This document shows, piece after piece, positions 24,953 through 32,845 of a stretch of 64,000 bases of DNA. Source of the DNA: a virus; IMG/VR virus record IMGVR_UViG_3300005549_000009, positions 1 through 64,000 of that record; one strand, 5' to 3'. The notes beneath the pieces are model-generated. The model had not been told where the DNA came from. It did no database searches and worked only from the letters and a program-made list of their open reading frames with translations. The translations under genes were made by a program, and so were the position numbers. Position 1 is the stretch's first letter. Each line of letters starts with the position of its first letter.

Positions 24953-25654
24953 ATGAAATCATTAGAAGTAACCGCGTCTACGCCGCAGGAGATGGTCCAG
25001 AGCCAGAGCAAACTCATTGCTTGGTGCGGGGCCAAGATCACATCGCTCGCAGAAGAGAAAGCCAAGATTGAATCGGATCTTGAGCACGCGAGGAAACACA
25101 AGTGGAAGATCGAACCGTTTCAACGAATGGCGCGCAGACTTCAGAAATCAATGGAGTTTTACGGCAAGATGCGCAGCGCGCTGGAACACGGGCTCTGTAT
25201 CGTCCCGAACTTTCCTTGCGACGTGTTCGCGGTTCGGGTTGCTGGCAGGCCAAAGGGCAAAGCGACAGTAGGTGGCCGGTTTGAACATGCAGGTCAATCA
25301 TTGCCGGAAGGTGAAGGCGATTGGGTCAATCCATTTCCTTTTACAGGGGAGACAACGATAGTGGAGAAAAATCGCGATGGAACGACCAACACCGTCGAAG
25401 CGACTTACCCGCATTCGTGGGACACTGAGATTGATTTCCCGGTTGAAATGGCTCGACCCCACATCATGGATCTGACTACCGCAGCGATGCAGAACAAGTT
25501 CTTTGATGAGCTAGGATTCTCTCCAGAACGCAATCGATTGTCTAGAGGTGATCCGATGATTCTGGGCCGCATTTTGATGCCGAAGGCTGGCTGGTCTGCG
25601 CGCAAGGCAATCTCGTTTTTAATCGCGTGGCACATTGATACGCGAGAGCTTTGA
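24953..25654 (+). CDS. conserved phage protein next to SSB, unknown
   Basis: A 233-residue protein with a long helical first third ('LIAWCGAKITSLAEEKAKI'), a middle beta-like part with 'FTGETTIVEKNRDG' and a C-terminal 'GDPMILGRILMPK'. It is located right after SSB and before several exported proteins, so a DNA-transaction role is possible. I recognise no known fold. Confidence 0.55.
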   Translation: MKSLEVTASTPQEMVQSQSKLIAWCGAKITSLAEEKAKIESDLEHARKHKWKIEPFQRMARRLQKSMEFYGKMRSALEHGLCIVPNFPCDVFAVRVAGRPKGKATVGGRFEHAGQSLPEGEGDWVNPFPFTGETTIVEKNRDGTTNTVEATYPHSWDTEIDFPVEMARPHIMDLTTAAMQNKFFDELGFSPERNRLSRGDPMILGRILMPKAGWSARKAISFLIAWHIDTREL

Positions 25655-25899
25655 TGCCCGAAGAAGCAATCAAATACGACGGCAGCTATCAATCATTCAA
25701 AGACATGATTGCCGATGCCCCCATTACTTGGCTTCCTGGATTGCTCTCGCACATGATCGAAACAGCGCAGACCAAAAACGTCTTTGTCGAGGGCGGTCTT
25801 GAGAAATTTACGGCCGATGTTCTTCGGCGCTGGAATGAAAAACAAAATCTCGATATCAAGATTCATAACTCGGGCCAGACCCGCAAAGAAAGCGAATGA
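25654..25899 (+). CDS. small protein, unknown
   Basis: 81 residues from ATG 25654 (TGATG overlap with the previous stop) with no signal or membrane segment. 'NVFVEGGLEKFTADVLRRWN' is its most ordered stretch. It overlaps the next gene by four bases and may simply be translated with it. Function unknown. Confidence 0.5.
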   Translation: MPEEAIKYDGSYQSFKDMIADAPITWLPGLLSHMIETAQTKNVFVEGGLEKFTADVLRRWNEKQNLDIKIHNSGQTRKESE

Positions 25900-27074
25900 A
25901 GATGCACCTGCTTCCGATCCTGTTAGCTGCCGCTACTGTTTCCCTCGCCTGGGACCCCAACCCAGAAACCGTTACTGGCTACGAACTGCGCCAAGGCAAA
26001 GCTCCCGGCCTCTATGACACAACCAATCAACTCGGCAATGTAACAACAGCGACGGTCGATGGCTTGGAAGCAAGTCAGACCTATTACTTTGTCGTGGCTG
26101 CTCAGAACGAGGCGGGTGTTGGCCAGCCGAGCGCCGAGATTACCTATACAGTTTCTGGCCCCGCTACACTGCCGATTCACCGGTTGCAACTGTGGCTGCG
26201 CGGGGACGCGGGCATCGAGTTGGCTGGGGAAGGCATTACGCGCTGGCGGGATCAAAGCGGCAACGCCCGAGACGCTGGGCAGGGGACCGGGTTCATGATG
26301 CCCAGGCGCGGGACAAATACCGCAGCGACTGTTTTCTTTGATGGGATCAATGATTTCATGGCCTTGCCCCTGCCGATTCTGAACGCCACTGGGCTCACGG
26401 TCATCGCAGTCAGTGCCAATTCGATTTACCAAGGGCCGGGCAACGCTGGGCCGGAGCGAGCGGTTATTTACTGGCCATCGACCACCAGCCAGCCAGGAGC
26501 GAGCTTGGCGGTCTTCCAGAACTTCATCAGCTTCGGGTTCGGGGACGGGTTCCAGATGACTTCGGCGCGGCCGGAGCCAATCGGACCCGTGCTGACCATG
26601 ACCACAGCCATCAAGGATGGCCGCGTGGACCGGCTTTACATCGACGGGAAGCTTGTGCGCGTGGAAGGCAGCCGGTCGCCTATGGTGGTAGCCGTTTCCG
26701 ATGTTGCGACGTTGGGCCGTGGTTACGGCAATAATACGTTCTGGTCCGGGCAACTGGCTGAGCTGCTTGTTTATGATCGGGTCCTGGAAGAAGCAGAGCG
26801 GGCCGTCGTCGAGGGTTACCTGCGCAACCGGTATCTGACTGGCGCGGCCACGGCAGATGCGCCGACCTGGACACAGGCGCGGAGCCTGAGCCTGGAGACG
26901 GCAACGGCTGGCGGAGCCATCTGGTATGCGCTTGGCGGCGAGGAGCCGACGAATGGGCCGCCGAGCCAGTTGTATGCGATACCGTTTCAGGTTGAGCGAG
27001 GCGAGATGGTCAAGGCGCAGACTTTCAAGGACGGGATTAGTGCGAGCCGCGTGACGGTTATCGTGGTTCCATGA
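25896..27074 (+). CDS. secreted FN3-LamG-FN3-associated protein
   Basis: A signal peptide (1-18) is followed by a shortened FN3 domain (about 19-85, 'WDPNPETVTGYELRQG' and 'YYFVVAAQNEAGVG'), a LamG/concanavalin-like domain (about 95-315, 'LQLWLRGDAGIEL', 'ITRWRDQSGNARD', 'GQLAELLVYDRVLEEAER') and a C-terminal FN3-associated strand (320-392). This combination is typical of secreted proteins in Verrucomicrobiota and Planctomycetes, which suggests the host group. It might bind extracellular sugars. The long antisense frame under it is a composition artefact. Confidence 0.65.
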   Translation: MKMHLLPILLAAATVSLAWDPNPETVTGYELRQGKAPGLYDTTNQLGNVTTATVDGLEASQTYYFVVAAQNEAGVGQPSAEITYTVSGPATLPIHRLQLWLRGDAGIELAGEGITRWRDQSGNARDAGQGTGFMMPRRGTNTAATVFFDGINDFMALPLPILNATGLTVIAVSANSIYQGPGNAGPERAVIYWPSTTSQPGASLAVFQNFISFGFGDGFQMTSARPEPIGPVLTMTTAIKDGRVDRLYIDGKLVRVEGSRSPMVVAVSDVATLGRGYGNNTFWSGQLAELLVYDRVLEEAERAVVEGYLRNRYLTGAATADAPTWTQARSLSLETATAGGAIWYALGGEEPTNGPPSQLYAIPFQVERGEMVKAQTFKDGISASRVTVIVVP

Positions 27075-27081
27075 TTCTGCC

Positions 27082-27111
27082 TTACTTTTTCTCGTAGTTG
27101 GCCGATATACT
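27082..27111 (+). promoter_or_regulatory. candidate promoter TTACTT-N18-TATACT
   Basis: TTACTT (27082-27087) and TATACT (27106-27111) are 18 bp apart. The whole 30-bp segment is shared with 27899-27928 (same TTACTTTTT and GGCCGATATA). The -10 box ends 4 nt before ATG 27116, so a transcript from it would begin at or inside that start codon; an almost leaderless message is implied. Confidence 0.45.
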
Positions 27112-27115
27112 TCAA

Positions 27116-27604
27116 ATGTTGAACCCGCCGCCAAAATTTAGGAAACCCAGGAAGCCGATTCGCCGTCGCACGCCATTAAAGCGTAGCAGGAAACCGATTC
27201 GGAACAGGTCCCGGACTTATGAGAGGCTCATGGCCTATTACCGGTTGCAGGTGCGAATCTGGATCTATGGGAAGCACTGCATCCGTTGCCCGCAAGCTCC
27301 GCACCCTGTCAAAGCAACCTGCAACCATCATGTGCGTGGCCGAGTCGGGACGTTGCTACTCGATAAACGATTCTGGGCGCCTTTGTGCCGGACGTGTCAT
27401 CAGTGGGTGCATTGTAATATTGCCTTGGCGCGGGAAGCCAGGCTGATAGCTTTGCCAGGCGATTGGGGCCGTGCTCCTGATGACTTCCAGACGGCCGAGA
27501 TTCGGGAAGTGATGCGCAGGCTTAAAGCGGAAATCGGAAGGGCCAGTCAGGACCGTATTGAAGTTTTACGTGCCTGCCCAGCTTATCAGAAAAGTTTGGT
27601 TTAA
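27116..27604 (+). CDS. HNH endonuclease-like protein
   Basis: The first ~45 residues are strongly basic (Lys/Arg/Pro-rich), suited to DNA binding. Then 'CIRCPQAPHP', 'ATCNHHVRGRVG' and 'CRTCHQWVHC' form a zinc-supported HNH motif, with NHH as the catalytic histidines. Length 162 residues from ATG 27116; a TTG at 27098 would add six residues. It could act in packaging, recombination or as a mobile nuclease. Confidence 0.7.
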   Translation: MLNPPPKFRKPRKPIRRRTPLKRSRKPIRNRSRTYERLMAYYRLQVRIWIYGKHCIRCPQAPHPVKATCNHHVRGRVGTLLLDKRFWAPLCRTCHQWVHCNIALAREARLIALPGDWGRAPDDFQTAEIREVMRRLKAEIGRASQDRIEVLRACPAYQKSLV

Positions 27605-27606
27605 TC

Positions 27607-27879
27607 ATGAGCCCCGTTAATTTTCCAGAGGCAAATACGCATTTTGGCCCGCCGCCCGGTTATACAGTCGAGCAAGTGCAGATTGTTCCTGCGTTTGTAG
27701 GAAAGATTCTGATGGGGTCTTTGGATGGGGCTGAGGCAATAGTTGTTGCTTGGAAACCGGATGCTCAGGATTTGAAAGCTATTGTCCAAGGTTCACCAGT
27801 TTTCTTGATTTGCGTTGGTGGTTTGCCTGCGCACGCGCTGGCAACGGAAGGGCAGTTTCGAATGTCCGGAGGCGGCTAA
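27607..27879 (+). CDS. small protein, unknown
   Basis: 90 residues of hydrophobic strand-like sequence ('VQIVPAFVGKILMGSLDG', 'AIVVAWKPDAQDLKA') with no signal peptide. It is followed by a terminator-like hairpin and a new promoter, so it ends its transcription unit. No family is recognised. Confidence 0.5.
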   Translation: MSPVNFPEANTHFGPPPGYTVEQVQIVPAFVGKILMGSLDGAEAIVVAWKPDAQDLKAIVQGSPVFLICVGGLPAHALATEGQFRMSGGG

Positions 27880-27880
27880 G

Positions 27881-27908
27881 AAAGGTTCGAAACCACCTTT
27901 ACTTTTTG
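27881..27908 (+). terminator. rho-independent terminator candidate
   Basis: AAAGGT (27881-27886) pairs with ACCTTT (27895-27900) around an 8-nt loop, and ACTTTTT follows immediately. It lies just after the stop of the unknown gene and just before a promoter-like element. Confidence 0.5.
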
Positions 27909-27965
27909 ACTTGGGTGGCCGATATAGTTCTTGAAAGTCCGAACTGATTACAAGGGAAAGTTTTT
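27899..27965 (+). promoter_or_regulatory. candidate promoter TTACTT-N18-TATAGT plus conserved leader
   Basis: TTACTT (27899-27904) and TATAGT (27923-27928) are separated by 18 bp. The leader AGTCCGAACTGATTACAAGG and a long AAGGGAAAG ribosome site lead to ATG 27966. This is the clearest promoter-plus-leader in the window and matches the ones at 41262 and 46007. Confidence 0.55.
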
Positions 27966-28712
27966 ATGGTTATGAGCAACACCAGCAGCAGCGCAGAGAG
28001 TCTATGGCATTCGGCATTGGTAGCAATGGGTAAGGTCATGGTTACCGTTAGGAGCGATGTCCGAGCTTCCAAGTATCCTGACACCAAACGTTCTCCGCTA
28101 TTTCGCGGCAACCCAGAAAAGCCGCCTGTGGTTTACCTGGAGATCGACGGCAAGGAACGGCTTTACAAGATCGAGAATGACCGATGCGCGGAGTTCTTCA
28201 GCAACCAACGGAACCGGATCATGATCATCCAAGCGAGTGGGGACCGGGACAAGGCCGCCATCGAGTTTATCCAGGACGTTGCCGCACCGGTCCAGCAGCA
28301 GCCCAATAACGGCCACGCTACCGCGCCGCAGAACACAGCACAGCACAGCACAGCACAGCACAGTGCGCCCACAGCGGCCACCAACCCGCCGCCGCGTCCC
28401 CAGGAGACTCCGCAACCAGAGCCCGTGAACCCGAGGCAGGCGGCCAATGTGCCGTTAGCTGAAGGACTCAAGGAGCCGGTCATGCCGCCGCCGAGGCAGC
28501 CGAATCCTGCGGAGACCGATGCCATCGCCAACCAGCACGCGCACCTGATGCTTGTAGCCTTGGAAAAGAGCCGCGTGATTCAACGGGTCTGGCACCGGAA
28601 GACAACGGAGACGCTCCGGGAAGAGGAGTTGCAGGGGATGAAAACCAGCTTGTATTTGGATCTGGTGCGACGCGGCCAGACTCAGAACATGCCGACCACG
28701 GAGCCGCAATGA
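27966..28712 (+). CDS. ssDNA/nucleoprotein-type phage protein with Pro/Gln linker
   Basis: The 248-residue protein has a folded N-terminus (about 1-95, 'GKVMVTVRSDVRASK', 'VVYLEIDGKERLYKIEN'), a Pro/Gln/Ala-rich linker with a pentanucleotide tandem repeat, and a C-terminal helix (about 175-230, 'MLVALEKSRVIQRVWHRKTT'). I do not recognise the family. It leads an operon with small proteins and the split Rad50. Confidence 0.5.
   Translation: MVMSNTSSSAESLWHSALVAMGKVMVTVRSDVRASKYPDTKRSPLFRGNPEKPPVVYLEIDGKERLYKIENDRCAEFFSNQRNRIMIIQASGDRDKAAIEFIQDVAAPVQQQPNNGHATAPQNTAQHSTAQHSAPTAATNPPPRPQETPQPEPVNPRQAANVPLAEGLKEPVMPPPRQPNPAETDAIANQHAHLMLVALEKSRVIQRVWHRKTTETLREEELQGMKTSLYLDLVRRGQTQNMPTTEPQ
28334..28363 (+). 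repeat. pentanucleotide CACAG tandem repeat inside a gene
   Basis: Six perfect copies of CACAG span 28334-28363 in the linker-coding part of the 27966 gene. As 5 is not a multiple of 3, loss or gain of one copy shifts the frame and would cut off the C-terminal domain. Confidence 0.85.
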
Positions 28713-28894
28713 AGTCTGCACAATATTGGTTTCTCGATATGAAGTCGCGCCCGTGTGTTACCGAGAACGATCTTTTAGTCATTATCAAAGAAATTCAAGA
28801 CGACGCATGCGCTGACTTGCGCGATGAGCTGAAGCAGCTGCAAAAGGAGCATCAAGCCGAGCTGCGGGATGCCGTGGCGGAAGCGCGCTGGTAA
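28709..28894 (+). CDS. small coiled-coil protein
   Basis: 61 residues overlapping the previous stop (ATGA). Residues ~30-60 form a charged helix ('LRDELKQLQKEHQAELRDAV') with heptad character. It probably works as a partner of a neighbour. No family is recognised. Confidence 0.5.
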   Translation: MKSAQYWFLDMKSRPCVTENDLLVIIKEIQDDACADLRDELKQLQKEHQAELRDAVAEARW

Positions 28895-28908
28895 GCCAAA
28901 GAGGAATC

Positions 28909-29148
28909 ATGATCCCCACCGCTTCCCTCCTCCGCGCCGCTGGCCTCCAAGTGACCACCGGCTACCCTCCGCCCGGCCACCCGAAGCTGTTTGTGCGGTA
29001 TCCTAGAGCCAGTCACTGGCGGCAGCGGCTGGTCTGGCAGGAGCTGACTCCGGATATGTGGGAGCGGATGCAGGCGGCCGGGATCGTGAGCGGGTTTCTG
29101 GAGGGGAGCGGGGAAAGGCCGTCTTTTGAACCGCTGGTAAAGTCCTGA
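28909..29148 (+). CDS. small protein, unknown
   Basis: 79 residues with 'LLRAAGLQVTTGYPPPGHPKL' and a Trp-rich middle. AGAGGA precedes the ATG at a normal distance. It comes just before the leader of the Rad50-type gene. Function unknown. Confidence 0.5.
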   Translation: MIPTASLLRAAGLQVTTGYPPPGHPKLFVRYPRASHWRQRLVWQELTPDMWERMQAAGIVSGFLEGSGERPSFEPLVKS

Positions 29149-29168
29149 GCCGAGTCTGCCGATAGAGA

Positions 29169-29188
29169 AGATCCGAACTGAGCTGATT
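29169..29188 (+). promoter_or_regulatory. conserved leader motif before Rad50-type gene
   Basis: ATCCGAACTGAGCTGATT directly precedes ATG 29189, identical in its core to the leader at 24933. A GCCGATAG element stands just upstream, but I see no convincing -35 box. Confidence 0.4.
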
Positions 29189-30031
29189 ATGAGAATCAAA
29201 ACCGTGGCCGCCACCGGCCTAAAACTTCCGCACTTCAAACACGACTTGGACGCCGTAACAGTTTTCGTCGGCAAGTCCGAAGCAGGCAAAAGTTGCGTCA
29301 TGGATGCCATTGCCGTTGCGTTGCTCGGCCGTCACCCGACTCTCAAAGGCCACGGCAACCAAGGGACGTTCAAGCTAGCGCGAGGCTCCAAAATGACTTG
29401 CGGCGTTCAATTGGATGACGGCCGCGAATTGATGCGATCCTTCACGAGCGACGGCGAAAAGATTGAAGCCTTGGATTCACCCGACTGTGAAAACTTCCAG
29501 ATGCCGGAAATGTTGTTCAACTTGGGCAAATATTTCGCGATGACGGAAGCCGAGCGACTGAACCTGATTTTCAGTCTATGCGCCATCGACGCGAACGAAG
29601 GCCACGAAAAGATTCTGGCATCACTCCGTAGCATGCTCTTGGAAACGAGCACAGAGTATCACGAGGAAGCCATCAAGGCGGTTGTCGATGAGGCAACAGT
29701 GGCGTGGGACCAAGCCCAAGCGGAGCAGGCATCGCTTCAAGATTGGATTGCGCTCCTGCTTAAAGAGCTGGGGGAGCAACTGAAAGCGGCTCGCGCATCG
29801 ATCAAAGATTTCGGCGGCCTCGTTACCGCCGAAGCCCAGTTACGGGCGGCCCGTGGCGCTGGCTTGGTGGAGAATGTGGAAACCGAGCTGGCCGCCCACC
29901 GGGAAGCTTTGGCGGCTTTAGAGTTGGAACTGCAACGGGCCGAGGACGGGCGACAGGTGCGAGCCACGGCGGAAGCGAAGCTAGCAGCGGTGCGGGGGAT
30001 GTTGGAGCGGGCGTTGCCGAAGGTTTCCTGA
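29189..30031 (+). CDS. Rad50/SbcC-type ATPase, N-terminal half
   Basis: The 280 residues start like an SMC/Rad50 N-lobe: 'IKTVAATGLKLPHFKHDLD', Walker A GKSEAGKS at about 27-34, and a Leu/Glu/Ala coiled-coil arm from ~150 to the end. It lacks the ABC signature and Walker B, which occur in the gene at 30257. The protein therefore should need that partner. It probably processes or tethers DNA ends in phage recombination. Confidence 0.75.
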   Translation: MRIKTVAATGLKLPHFKHDLDAVTVFVGKSEAGKSCVMDAIAVALLGRHPTLKGHGNQGTFKLARGSKMTCGVQLDDGRELMRSFTSDGEKIEALDSPDCENFQMPEMLFNLGKYFAMTEAERLNLIFSLCAIDANEGHEKILASLRSMLLETSTEYHEEAIKAVVDEATVAWDQAQAEQASLQDWIALLLKELGEQLKAARASIKDFGGLVTAEAQLRAARGAGLVENVETELAAHREALAALELELQRAEDGRQVRATAEAKLAAVRGMLERALPKVS

Positions 30032-30043
30032 ACGGAGGTTTCT

Positions 30044-30247
30044 ATGGATGAATTGGAACGACAAAAAAGCATCGCGGCCATCGCTGAGGCTGCTGACACG
30101 ACGGTTGAAATAATTGAGCAAGCCATTCAGGAGCAATGTCAGGAAATGGGAATGGACTTCGATGAACTGGTTTTGACTCATTTGAATTTTGTCAAAACGA
30201 GCCCGCCTGGATTCATGGCTCAACTCAAAGCTCTATACCGCCGATAA
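30044..30247 (+). CDS. small protein between the two Rad50 halves
   Basis: 67 residues, mostly helical ('KSIAAIAEAADTTVEIIEQA', 'DELVLTHLNFVKT'). It is separated by 12 and 9 nt from the two halves of the split Rad50-type ATPase, so it is co-transcribed and possibly a cofactor such as a nuclease-bridging or regulatory subunit. Its role is unknown. Confidence 0.45.
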   Translation: MDELERQKSIAAIAEAADTTVEIIEQAIQEQCQEMGMDFDELVLTHLNFVKTSPPGFMAQLKALYRR

Positions 30248-30256
30248 AAGGAAAGC

Positions 30257-31561
30257 ATGTCTACCTACGAAACCGAGATTAAGCAGCTGCGCGCTGAACT
30301 AGCCACCGCTCAGCAACAGTTCGACGCCGTTACCAAGACATTGGCCGCCCGCACAACTGACCTGGCTTTGCTCCGAGAATCGATCCGCACGGGCGAACTG
30401 GAAGCGCACCGGCTGGCTGGCGCAATTAAAGCAGTTGTGGAAAAGGTCGAAGAGGTTGAGCACATGAACCGTTGCCCAACTTGCCAAACGAAAGCAGATG
30501 GCTGGCAAGAACCGTGGCTCAAGAAACTCTCAGACGAACAGATACTCGCCGAAGCCGCCGCCCTCAAAGTCGCCCAAACCATCAAAGACTCGCGCGAATC
30601 CGAGGCCATGCTCCTCAAAACGATCCAGAACGAAGAGCTGCGGCTGGCCACATTCCGGAAGACGCTCAATGACCTGGCCGATCAAATCGAAGTCAAACAG
30701 TTGCTCAACCAAAAGGCCGCCGCCGCCGAACTGGAAGCGCAGAAGCAAAAGACGGCCGCCGAAGCCGCCAAAGTGGAACAGGCTCGGCTCGCTGCCGAAC
30801 GGCAAGCCGCCGAAACCAAAGCCGCCACCGAACGCGCCGAAGCCGAGTCCAAAGCCAAGGCCGCCCGCGCAGCCCTGGAAGGCCAGGAGCGAGCGTTGCT
30901 CGATTCACTGCCTGCGGCGCTCAGCAATGAGGCAATGGACGCTTTACAGGCCAAGGTGCTCACGGCGCGGGGCTACCTGACGCAGCTGGAGACCAAACAA
31001 AAGAACTGGCTCAAGGTCAAAGCCGCCGAAGCGACCGTAGCCGCCGCCCAGAAGGAGCGCGGGAAGCTGGAAGCCAAGAAGCTGGTCCTGGATCTGGCGG
31101 TCGCAGCGGTGCAGGGGCACCAGGAGCGGTTAGTGGGGGTGGCGGTGGGGGAACTGATGGAAGGCGCGAATATGTTCCTTCGTGGGATTCTCCCAGGCGA
31201 GCTGGAGTATCGGGCAGACCTTGGAGACTTTGGTTACTGGGCTGATGGTGTCCAAGGCTTTCGGGAGGGCTGGGTTAGTCACGCTACTTTCTCGGGTACG
31301 AGACGTGCCTTGGCATATGTAGGCTTGAGCGTGGCTCTGGCCGCTCAGTCACCGATCCGGCTCGTTCTCCTAGATGAGTTGGGTGTGATGGACCCCGTGA
31401 CTCGGGCAACCGTGGTGCAGCGGCTCTGTGAGCTGGTAGCGGCGGGCAAAATTGATCAAGCGATTCTCTGCGATTCGAATAAAGAAATGTGGCTGGAGCC
31501 GGTCAAGGTGCAGGGGCTGCCGCCGTATGTGGGGCTCAAGGTGATTGAGGTGGCGTCGTGA
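30257..31561 (+). CDS. Rad50/SbcC-type ATPase, C-terminal half with zinc hook
   Basis: The 434-residue protein begins with a coiled arm, then a zinc-hook 'NRCPTCQTK' near residue 72, a very long Ala/Glu/Lys coiled coil (about 100-300), the ABC signature region 'SHATFSGTRRALAYVGLS' near 345 and Walker B 'LVLLDELGVMDP' near 370. With the Walker A subunit upstream it makes one complete Rad50-type cycle divided between two polypeptides at the apex of the arm. Nuclease partner (Mre11/SbcD) is not in the window. Confidence 0.75.
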   Translation: MSTYETEIKQLRAELATAQQQFDAVTKTLAARTTDLALLRESIRTGELEAHRLAGAIKAVVEKVEEVEHMNRCPTCQTKADGWQEPWLKKLSDEQILAEAAALKVAQTIKDSRESEAMLLKTIQNEELRLATFRKTLNDLADQIEVKQLLNQKAAAAELEAQKQKTAAEAAKVEQARLAAERQAAETKAATERAEAESKAKAARAALEGQERALLDSLPAALSNEAMDALQAKVLTARGYLTQLETKQKNWLKVKAAEATVAAAQKERGKLEAKKLVLDLAVAAVQGHQERLVGVAVGELMEGANMFLRGILPGELEYRADLGDFGYWADGVQGFREGWVSHATFSGTRRALAYVGLSVALAAQSPIRLVLLDELGVMDPVTRATVVQRLCELVAAGKIDQAILCDSNKEMWLEPVKVQGLPPYVGLKVIEVAS

Positions 31562-31878
31562 GTTTTTGGAAAAAGCTGCTCGCGTTCGTGGCAAATCGAG
31601 AGCCGCAGCCACAGGTTGCACCTGAGCCAGATCCTGATCTTGGTGTTTTTGGTCATTCGCCGACCTATGTCATGGAAAAGTTCGCAGCGTGTCCAAGATG
31701 CGGCTCGAACAAAGTCCGAGTGACTCCCTATGCCTTAGACTTTGGTGCGGAGTGTGGGAACTGCGGCTTCGGAGATAGTCGCGGCATGAGCAGTGGCCAA
31801 GCAGCAGCCCGGCTGAACGGCAAGTTTATGGATCTCCAAAAAGAGAAAACGAAAAACCAAACTGATACAAACCAATGA
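31558..31878 (+). CDS. Lar-like zinc-ribbon protein
   Basis: GTG start at 31558 overlaps the previous stop. The middle holds CPRCG and CGNCGFGDSRG, two Cys pairs about 25 residues apart, followed by 'AAARLNGKF', a layout seen in phage Lar-type restriction-alleviation proteins. With 106 residues it is longer than typical Lar (about 65). The family call is tentative. Confidence 0.45.
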   Translation: MSFWKKLLAFVANREPQPQVAPEPDPDLGVFGHSPTYVMEKFAACPRCGSNKVRVTPYALDFGAECGNCGFGDSRGMSSGQAAARLNGKFMDLQKEKTKNQTDTNQ

Positions 31879-32267
31879 TGACCCAACTAACCCTGCGCGA
31901 CCTAAAACGCATCGAGCCCCTGATCCGCCGCAAGCAACGTTACCTGGACCGGCTGGCTGCCCTGAACCGGCAGCTGGAAACGTTCGGCGGCAGTCGCAGT
32001 AACGGCCTCATGTCAAGCGGAAAGATCGGAGGAAATCGGACGAAACCGGACAGGAACGGACACTACAAGCCCGGCAAGTCCGGTTCGCTTATCAACCGCA
32101 TCAAGGCCACCCTGAAAGCCGCAGGCAAAGCCGGGCTCTCGCTCAAGGAGCTGGCGGCCGCCTGCAAGACCAGCCGCCTGAACATCAGCTCCTCCATCTG
32201 CTATGCCCAGAAGCACGGGGGCGGCATCGAACGGATTGGGTGGGGGCGGTATTGGAGCAAGGCGTGA
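31875..32267 (+). CDS. basic protein with winged-helix-like C-terminus
   Basis: 130 residues: a basic N-terminus ('LRDLKRIEPLIRRKQRYLDR'), a Gly/Lys-rich linker and a C-terminal 'AGLSLKELAAACKTSRLNIS', which looks like helix-turn-helix. It is probably a DNA-binding regulator. An ACCAAACTGATACAAACC leader fragment related to the conserved leader lies upstream. Confidence 0.5.
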   Translation: MMTQLTLRDLKRIEPLIRRKQRYLDRLAALNRQLETFGGSRSNGLMSSGKIGGNRTKPDRNGHYKPGKSGSLINRIKATLKAAGKAGLSLKELAAACKTSRLNISSSICYAQKHGGGIERIGWGRYWSKA

Positions 32268-32309
32268 AGTTTGGCTCAAGTTTCTGGCTGTTCGACCGAT
32301 GATAGAAAC

Positions 32310-32534
32310 ATGATAAAAAAGTTCATCATCTATCGCAGCTGGCAGGCGAGCACTCGGAGTCTTCTGATCGTCGAGGCATCCAATTTTGCCCGGTTCGTTG
32401 AAACGCCGGAGGACACGTCCTGGCAGGGCTACTTCGAGATCGACGCGAACCTTGACGATTACCTCAGTGGCTTCGCCCGAGGCGTCACGCTGGCCAACGG
32501 TGAAAAGATAATAACCAAGCAGGTGATTCAATGA
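32310..32534 (+). CDS. small protein, unknown
   Basis: 74 residues from ATG 32310; the open frame extends upstream to a TTG at 32271 but lacks a ribosome site. 'WQGYFEIDANLDDYLSGFA' is its most structured part. It is followed by overlapping starts (ATG at 32531). Function unknown. Confidence 0.45.
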   Translation: MIKKFIIYRSWQASTRSLLIVEASNFARFVETPEDTSWQGYFEIDANLDDYLSGFARGVTLANGEKIITKQVIQ

Positions 32535-32614
32535 CCCCGCTCCTCGCCGCCCTCCTCGTAACCGTGGCCCTGGCTGCGGAGCTGTTGCTGCCGAAACCGG
32601 ATGGGAAGCGATGA
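32531..32614 (+). CDS. tiny membrane peptide
   Basis: A 27-residue hydrophobic frame: ATG 32531 overlaps the previous stop and TGA 32612-32614 overlaps the next ATG at 32611. 'PLLAALLVTVALAAELLLP' is a single membrane segment. The double coupling overlap is the main support. Could be a small toxin, a membrane-stress peptide or merely a translation bridge. Confidence 0.45.
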   Translation: MTPLLAALLVTVALAAELLLPKPDGKR

Positions 32615-32838
32615 CCACTACCGAACAAAAAGCCATCGGCAAAGCCCAAGAGAACTACGAGGAAGCTGCAAGGCATCTATGCAGGTGCGCCGACCTTCAC
32701 GCTTCCACTTTTGCAACCCGCCCCCACGCCGACGGCCGCCACGACAACTGCCGCCGCTGCTGTCTCCTGGCTCAGGCGCGGGCCATCCTGCGAGGGTTCG
32801 GGATCGAGGCTAAAGCCGCAGAGGAACCCAGCCGATAA
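32611..32838 (+). CDS. small Cys-rich protein
   Basis: 75 residues with Cys near 24, 26, 47 and 50 ('LCRCAD', 'CRRCCLLAQ') and a His-rich stretch, which may bind zinc. It overlaps the tiny membrane peptide by four bases. Function unknown. Confidence 0.5.
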   Translation: MTTTEQKAIGKAQENYEEAARHLCRCADLHASTFATRPHADGRHDNCRRCCLLAQARAILRGFGIEAKAAEEPSR

Positions 32839-32845
32839 CCTAGCC

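Noticed and set aside
25923-27134. 403-residue open frame on the minus strand under the LamG gene
   Set aside because: It is a composition shadow: the forward gene has a signal peptide and clear domains, while the reverse frame has none and no ribosome site. All other genes are on the plus strand.
30472-30980. Extra plus-strand frames inside the Rad50 C-half
   Set aside because: They are Pro/Arg/Ser-rich shadows caused by the repetitive coiled-coil codons.
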